NCBI GenBank assembly: GCA_013399015.1
Contig: VWZX01002271.1
Location: 1,736,001-1,800,000, forward strand
Reading direction: 5' to 3'
DNA from: Galbula dea
Lineage: Eukaryota > Chordata > Aves > Piciformes > Galbulidae
Length of the DNA: 64,000 nucleotides
This document shows positions 59,202-64,000 of the stretch, piece after piece (the stretch's first letter is position 1; each line of letters starts with the position of its first letter). Below the pieces are notes generated by a model. It saw only the letters and a program-made list of their open reading frames with translations, did not search any database and was not told the DNA's origin. Position numbers and translations under genes: made by a program.

Positions 59202-60499
59202 GAGAATCCTGTGCAAGGGACTGATGGAAGTACCAGTCCACAAGAGCCAATAATAGCTGGTGATCTCTGAACACAACTATTCTTGAATGATCTAAATGTT
59301 CTAAGAAAGGAACAACATAATACCCTCAACAGGATACAAGATGTCTGAAAAAAACATGAATGTATTGAAAACAGTGCAGAATTTGGTCTTTAAAGGTGGT
59401 GAGTAGCTAAAGGTGATGAGTAGCTACCTCCAGCTCTACCTTACTCCAAAAAACACTGAGAGCATCAAATGCTTTTGAAGATAGAATCATGCTGGAAAGA
59501 TGCAGTTGCTCTTTTGAACAACATGGAAGCCTCCTGCTGTTGTTCCTCTTCAGATTCCTGTGGTGGTGGGACACAGAAATGCCATGAGAGGGAGTGACAA
59601 GACAGCTAGCCAGCACATTGCCTGGAGCTGGTGGAGAGAATGAAATGTATCTGATTTTTTAATTATTATTATTATTTAGCTTTAAGACAATTATGTTTTC
59701 TCTTTAAGATGCAACAGCAAAGCTTTACACAGCTCTTGGTGGCTTATAATGAGTTGGATCCAGGTTATCTGGTAAGCTAAGCTGTGTCTCTGTGAGCTCT
59801 GAGTGTTGGTGTGCAGCCTGCAGCACACCTGCATGGCAAGAGGAAAGGGCCAACCCAGCTGCTATTCCAGGCTGTCACCAAAGCTGAGGTCAGTGAAGAT
59901 TTGGAGGTAAGATTGGATACATTTGGATGAAAATTCAACAAAACTTGGAAGAGTTTGCTGCTGGCTACCAGCCCCACTGAGCAGAGACTTCCCAAGGAGC
60001 TCTTCCAAAGAATTCTGGCAGCAGTGGGATTTTGGGTAAGAGGGAGGAGGTAGATGAGCTTGACTACAGAATTTGGTCTATAGATTAATTCAGGTGTCCA
60101 TACAAACCAATCTCTGAGTTTTTTTCTCTTTTTGAGAGATGATGAATAACAGGCTCAACCCATAACCTCTTCCAACTTTCCATGCCAGGATGAAAATGTT
60201 CTTTTTACTTATACCCAGATGTCTACAAAGATAAAGGATTATAAATCTACTTGGTTCTAGGACTGAGCTGTGTTAAATCATGTGATTGATAGGCCTGTGA
60301 CAAGGAGACCCTTCTCTAACAAAGGGTTTTCCCTCAGGAGCTTGCATCAGTTCCATAGGTCACACTCCTCACTTCACTCCTGTGGTCTGCCTTTTGCCAT
60401 GGCTGTTAAACAGCTGTAAAATTAAGGAGTGATTATTCAGATAAGAATTATTCAGATAAGAAGTGATTACTCACTTCATCAAACCTGATATGCCATTTT
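59202..60499. other. Unrecognised stretch with a 15-bp tandem duplication
   Basis: An ATT microsatellite lies near 59660-59677, and a perfect 2 x 15-bp repeat (ATTATTCAGATAAGA) lies at 60432-60461. No gene recognised. Confidence 0.4.
60432..60461 (+). repeat. Perfect 2 x 15-bp tandem duplication
   Basis: ATTATTCAGATAAGA at 60432-60446 and again at 60447-60461, flanked on both sides by AGTGATTA-like sequence. Confidence 0.95.
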
Positions 60500-60592
60500 C
60501 TGTGTGGCCTGGTGTAGGGAATCCTGCTGTGGCAGGGGGGTTGGACTAGATGATCTTCCCTGGTCCCTTCCAACTCCTAGTGTTCTGTGATT
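60500..60592 (+). repeat. CR1 3'-terminal fragment (ATTCTGTGATT group)
   Basis: GTGTGGCCTGGTGTAGGGAAT, CTGCTGTGGCAGGGGGGTTGG, ACTAGATGATCTTCCCTGG and CAACTCCTAGTGTTCTGTGA. It has the same extent as the CR1 part of the chimera at 18490-18658, but no tRNA-like sequence precedes it. Confidence 0.9.
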
Positions 60593-62382
60593 TACCACTG
60601 GTTTTTCCTTTTGCCTCTTATGAGGTGAAAGAAACTGCTGAGTGTGAGCTAGCAAAGGAAATTTCCTTATGGCTAATTGTTGATTAGATAGGAAGGTGAA
60701 TTACAGAAGAGAGATCAGAAACCTCTAATTGTCCTCACCGTGGACATGATGCTTTGCAGGTGGAAGGAGCGTACAGCTCACAGCAGCATTGGTGGCAGTG
60801 GGATTGCTTAGAGAGCTCTTGCTAATGCAGGCTGACAAACCCAGGACAAATGGGGGAATATTTCACTGTTGTTTCAAAGAGCATTTCATTGTTCAGCATC
60901 TGGGAGATGAAGGAATTAATGGGAAATTGTATTTTTAAAGAAAACCTGTATTGGTGACCCCTCAGGCTGGGGGCTTTGGGAGGGAAGGTGAGGGTTTGAC
61001 TGTCTTGGGTAAACAGTTTTAGATCACTTCTGTTATATTTCTTTCTTCAGGTTGTTCTCCTGGTACTGTTGGTCTAATGAAGGCTGTTTATCTCTATCCC
61101 AGGTAAAGCACAGAGGCAGGTGCCATTACACACCCCTCAAAGTTGGGCAAGCTTCTGGTGAAATGCTTTTATGGACCAGCTGCTCCTTCCAAGGAGGGAG
61201 AGAGAACAACAGGAAATTTTAGTTGCTATTGTCTTTTTCTCTTTCTTAGAATAATGAAATGTTAAAATAATATCAGCTGTCTTGGTTTTAGTGTTGTTTG
61301 GGTTGGTCTGAGCACAAATACTAGAGGATGTGTCTAGGATGAGCTTACATCAGCTGTAACCTCAGTGAAAGAATGAGAAAGCAGAGATCTGGGAAAAGAT
61401 TTTATTATTTGGAATGGGATGGTAACTGATGGAGTGAAAACAGAAGGGACTAAACCCAAAACATTCAGTTAGGGGAGAAAGAAAACAAATGTATTGTCTG
61501 TGTCTTTATGTAACAGCTACCAAACCCAGCAATTCAGCCAGCAGTGATTAGGGATACTGGGAGCTGGGAAAGAGACCATGTCCTCCTCCCCCAACCAGTG
61601 ACAGTGGGGACAGGAAAAGGCCAATCACTGAAAGAGTGACAGTGTCAAGAAAATAAAGATGTCTCCTCAAGCATGGGGACTTGAGAGTTAACAGAAAACC
61701 CAGAATGTTCTGCTGAACCAGTGTGCAAGGTTAAACCTGTACATATTTTTCTTCCCCCACCCTTTCCCCAAAGTCTGCTTTTTCCAAGCCTCATTAACCA
61801 TTTTGCTGAACATTACAATCATTACTCTTCTGCCAGGTTATATCACATTTTTCAGCCTTTTAGGTACAGACCTTAGAATTATTGATCCAATGAATCATAC
61901 TGACTTAGGTGCTGGCTGCTGCTGAAACCCTTCTGTAGAAAGCAGGATGTTGGCTAAATATTGAACAACTTTTTTTTCCTGAATGTTCTTTAGATAAGGG
62001 AGGAATTTTTTCCCCCCCCACATGGAAGCAGCAGCAGCACAGGGGCATCACCTCTTGCAGCTTTTGTGGCACTACATGATGCTGAAAGCATCTCATGGCA
62101 ATGATGCACAAACATCCAAAAAAGCCAAACAGATCTATTTCTCTCCTTTGTTACTAAAGAGAATGAGGTCTGTATACCACAGAGACATTCTGTACTCAGT
62201 ACCTGAGGCTAGTGGTGATATTTTGGCATTTAATTTGCTACCTGGGCTCATTTGGCATGCAATGGGAGGAGTATGAGCAGGTTTCAGTGACCTTTTGGGC
62301 TGGTAACCTCCAGCAAAAGAGAGTTGATATGAATCATTCATTTGCACCAATACAATTATTGTTGATTATATGTATCTGGAAT
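60593..62382. other. Unrecognised non-coding stretch
   Basis: A TGTCTTGGTTTTAGTG motif at 61290 resembles an LTR start, but no matching end or target duplication was found. Nothing else recognised. Confidence 0.4.
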
Positions 62383-62474
62383 ATAGAATCATAGACTGTT
62401 TAGGGTTGGAAGGGACCTTTCAAGGTCATCTAGTCCAACCCCCAATATCTACAAGGCTACTGCAGATAGAGCAG
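62383..62474 (-). repeat. CR1 3'-terminal fragment
   Basis: Antisense tail: ATAGAATCATAGACTGTTTAG, GGTTGGAAGGGACCTTTCAAG and GTCATCTAGTCCAACCCCC, then diverged sequence up to AGAGCAGGTAGG. The 50 bases to its right hold loose repeats of TAGACCTGG and TAGACATGG. Confidence 0.9.
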
Positions 62475-64000
62475 GTAGGCATAGGTGGACCCAGTAGACA
62501 TGGGTAGACCTGGTAGACCTTGGCCATCCCTTTTTCTCATGTGTTTTGGGAATGCCAAAAGACTAAGCTACTTGTGAGAGCAACTGATCTTGACTGAGCT
62601 ACAGAAGAATCCTCCCTTCACTGTCAGAGGGTACATGTGTACATTGCATTAGGAGCTTTGGATTTTTTCTGTTGTAATCAGGATTATGGGACTTAAAGTA
62701 TAGGCCCAGATTTTATCCACCTCACAAGTGATTACTATAACATGGAATCTAGAATAAACATGCAGCCAGATGTGATGCTCTCTGACTGTACTGGTGGTTA
62801 TTGAACTTGGCCATAAAGAAAGCTGAAAGAAGTTCTTTTAGAAGAGACAGAGTGAAATCACTGCTGAAGACAGCAGTGGTTGAGGTGTGAAAAGTTATCC
62901 TGCTCCTGATAGGTGAACTCTAATCACAGAGCTGTTTATAAACTCTGATCAGCTTCTGTACAAGGTGTGACAAGACTAATTAAAGCAAAGATATTAAAGA
63001 TTCCCAAGCATCTGTGAAGCCTGAGATGAGACATAAGAATGAATTGTCTAATCCTGAACAGCTCAGCTCTGGTGCACTCAGCTCAGATTGGATCCAGAGG
63101 TATCTGGGGGGTGGGAGGTGTGGAAAAGCAGGAGTCCATATGCAGAAATTTGTCCAGAGAAAACAGACTTTCATTAAACAGAGTGTAAGGAGAAGGTCTG
63201 AAGGATCATATCTGTAGAGCAAAGATATTCCCTTTATTTTCATTGTTTCAGTGCCTGCAGTAGGACAGGAACAGCCACATCCTGCTTGGAAACCACCTCC
63301 TGACACCAAGACCAGGGAGGGAAGGCACAGATGCCACCTGCCTTGCTCATGTTTCACCTTTCTACAGGGAATTTGTTAACAGAGTTAGGAACAAGATGTT
63401 CTGAATCTCAGACTAGGACTTGAACATCAGGTGTCTTTGTCTTCTATCACCAGCACTTTACATCTGGTTTGCTGCTGCTGCAGCTGCTTAAAGCTGCCAG
63501 AGAAATTCTGCACCTTCCCCTGGCATCCCCTAGACAGGAACACAAGAGCATCCTCCAGATAATGATCAGTTATCAATACAGACTCATTCTTAATTATTAG
63601 ATCAATTATAATGGTCTTTTAAAATACCAAGTAAGCTAATTAGGTTGTAAGGCCTTTTGTGTTTACAGGAGGAAATGCATCATTCAGGAGCTTAACTCCC
63701 AGCACTAAACTGGGATTACAGAACTGCACATGGATGTTCAGTTCACCACAAAATCCACATTGGCAGTGAATTTGAGAGAAGATATTTTGGCAGATCTGAG
63801 TCTCTCACTGCAAGGTTGAAGAGAAATGAGCTCTGTGATTTATTTTGTAGGAAAAAACTGCTTGGATAGAATATTCAGCAGAATTCCCCAACTCACACAT
63901 TGGTTGGGTTTTAAGAATAAAGAGAATGAAGCAGTTAATGGTTTTGAATGAAATGAACTTTTCTTTAGCAAAGCATACTACAGGGAAAAAAAAAATAAAA
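62475..64000. other. Unrecognised non-coding stretch
   Basis: No gene, RNA or repeat family recognised up to the window end. A 125-codon minus-strand frame at 62980-63357 has no motif. Confidence 0.4.

Noticed and set aside
61290..61740. Possible additional LTR beginning TGTCTTGGTTTTAG
   Set aside because: No convincing TG...CA end, polyA order, paralogue or target duplication could be found.
1..64000. Bacterial-type features (operons, CRISPR arrays, ribosome binding sites)
   Set aside because: The repeat content is that of a bird nuclear genome; no spaced direct-repeat array or operon-like coding density is present.

Overview
The window is nuclear DNA from a bird. The evidence is at least 30 copies or fragments of the avian/reptilian LINE CR1, recognised by the 3' tail (TTGGACTAGATGATCTTT, GGTCCCTTCCAACC, then an ATTCTGTG-like octamer), plus solo LTRs of avian endogenous retroviruses that begin TGTCCTG and are flanked by 5-bp target duplications. 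By my spans CR1 makes up about 11 kb of 64 kb (about 17%). This is high for a bird and is the kind of load described for woodpeckers and relatives (Piciformes), but the order is an inference, not a finding.

I can support no host protein-coding exon. No reading frame outside repeats shows a recognisable domain, and the longest frames are about what chance gives in 64 kb. The window is therefore best read as intergenic or deep-intronic DNA.

Layout: 1-7 kb holds four or five CR1 tails and a 0.6-kb CR1 with a perfect 35-bp internal duplication. A minus-strand solo LTR lies at 7.1-7.8 kb, followed by 4.8 kb of unrecognised sequence. From 12.6 to 19.2 kb there are several CR1 copies and a compact cluster at 18.5-19.2 kb: a tRNA-Glu-like head joined to a CR1 tail (SINE-like), a 406-bp LTR-like element in antisense, and a CR1 tail. 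A complete solo LTR lies at 21.0-21.7 kb. From 23.8 to 25.9 kb two CR1 copies sit head to head; the second carries a decayed reverse-transcriptase fragment. CR1 copies continue at 27-35 kb, including one at 32.2-33.7 kb that keeps endonuclease sequence but lacks the reverse transcriptase, with an undetermined base (N, position 32813) at the internal join. From 35.1 to 64 kb CR1 copies are spaced through otherwise unrecognised DNA, with a second complete solo LTR at 55.4-56.2 kb that is an inverted paralogue of the 7.1-kb one.

Nothing in the window works together as a pathway. Its content is a fossil record of retrotransposition: CR1 of several ages and subfamilies, ERV solo LTRs, and one tRNA/CR1 chimera. 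That chimera is the most unusual item and the best candidate for something not previously described.
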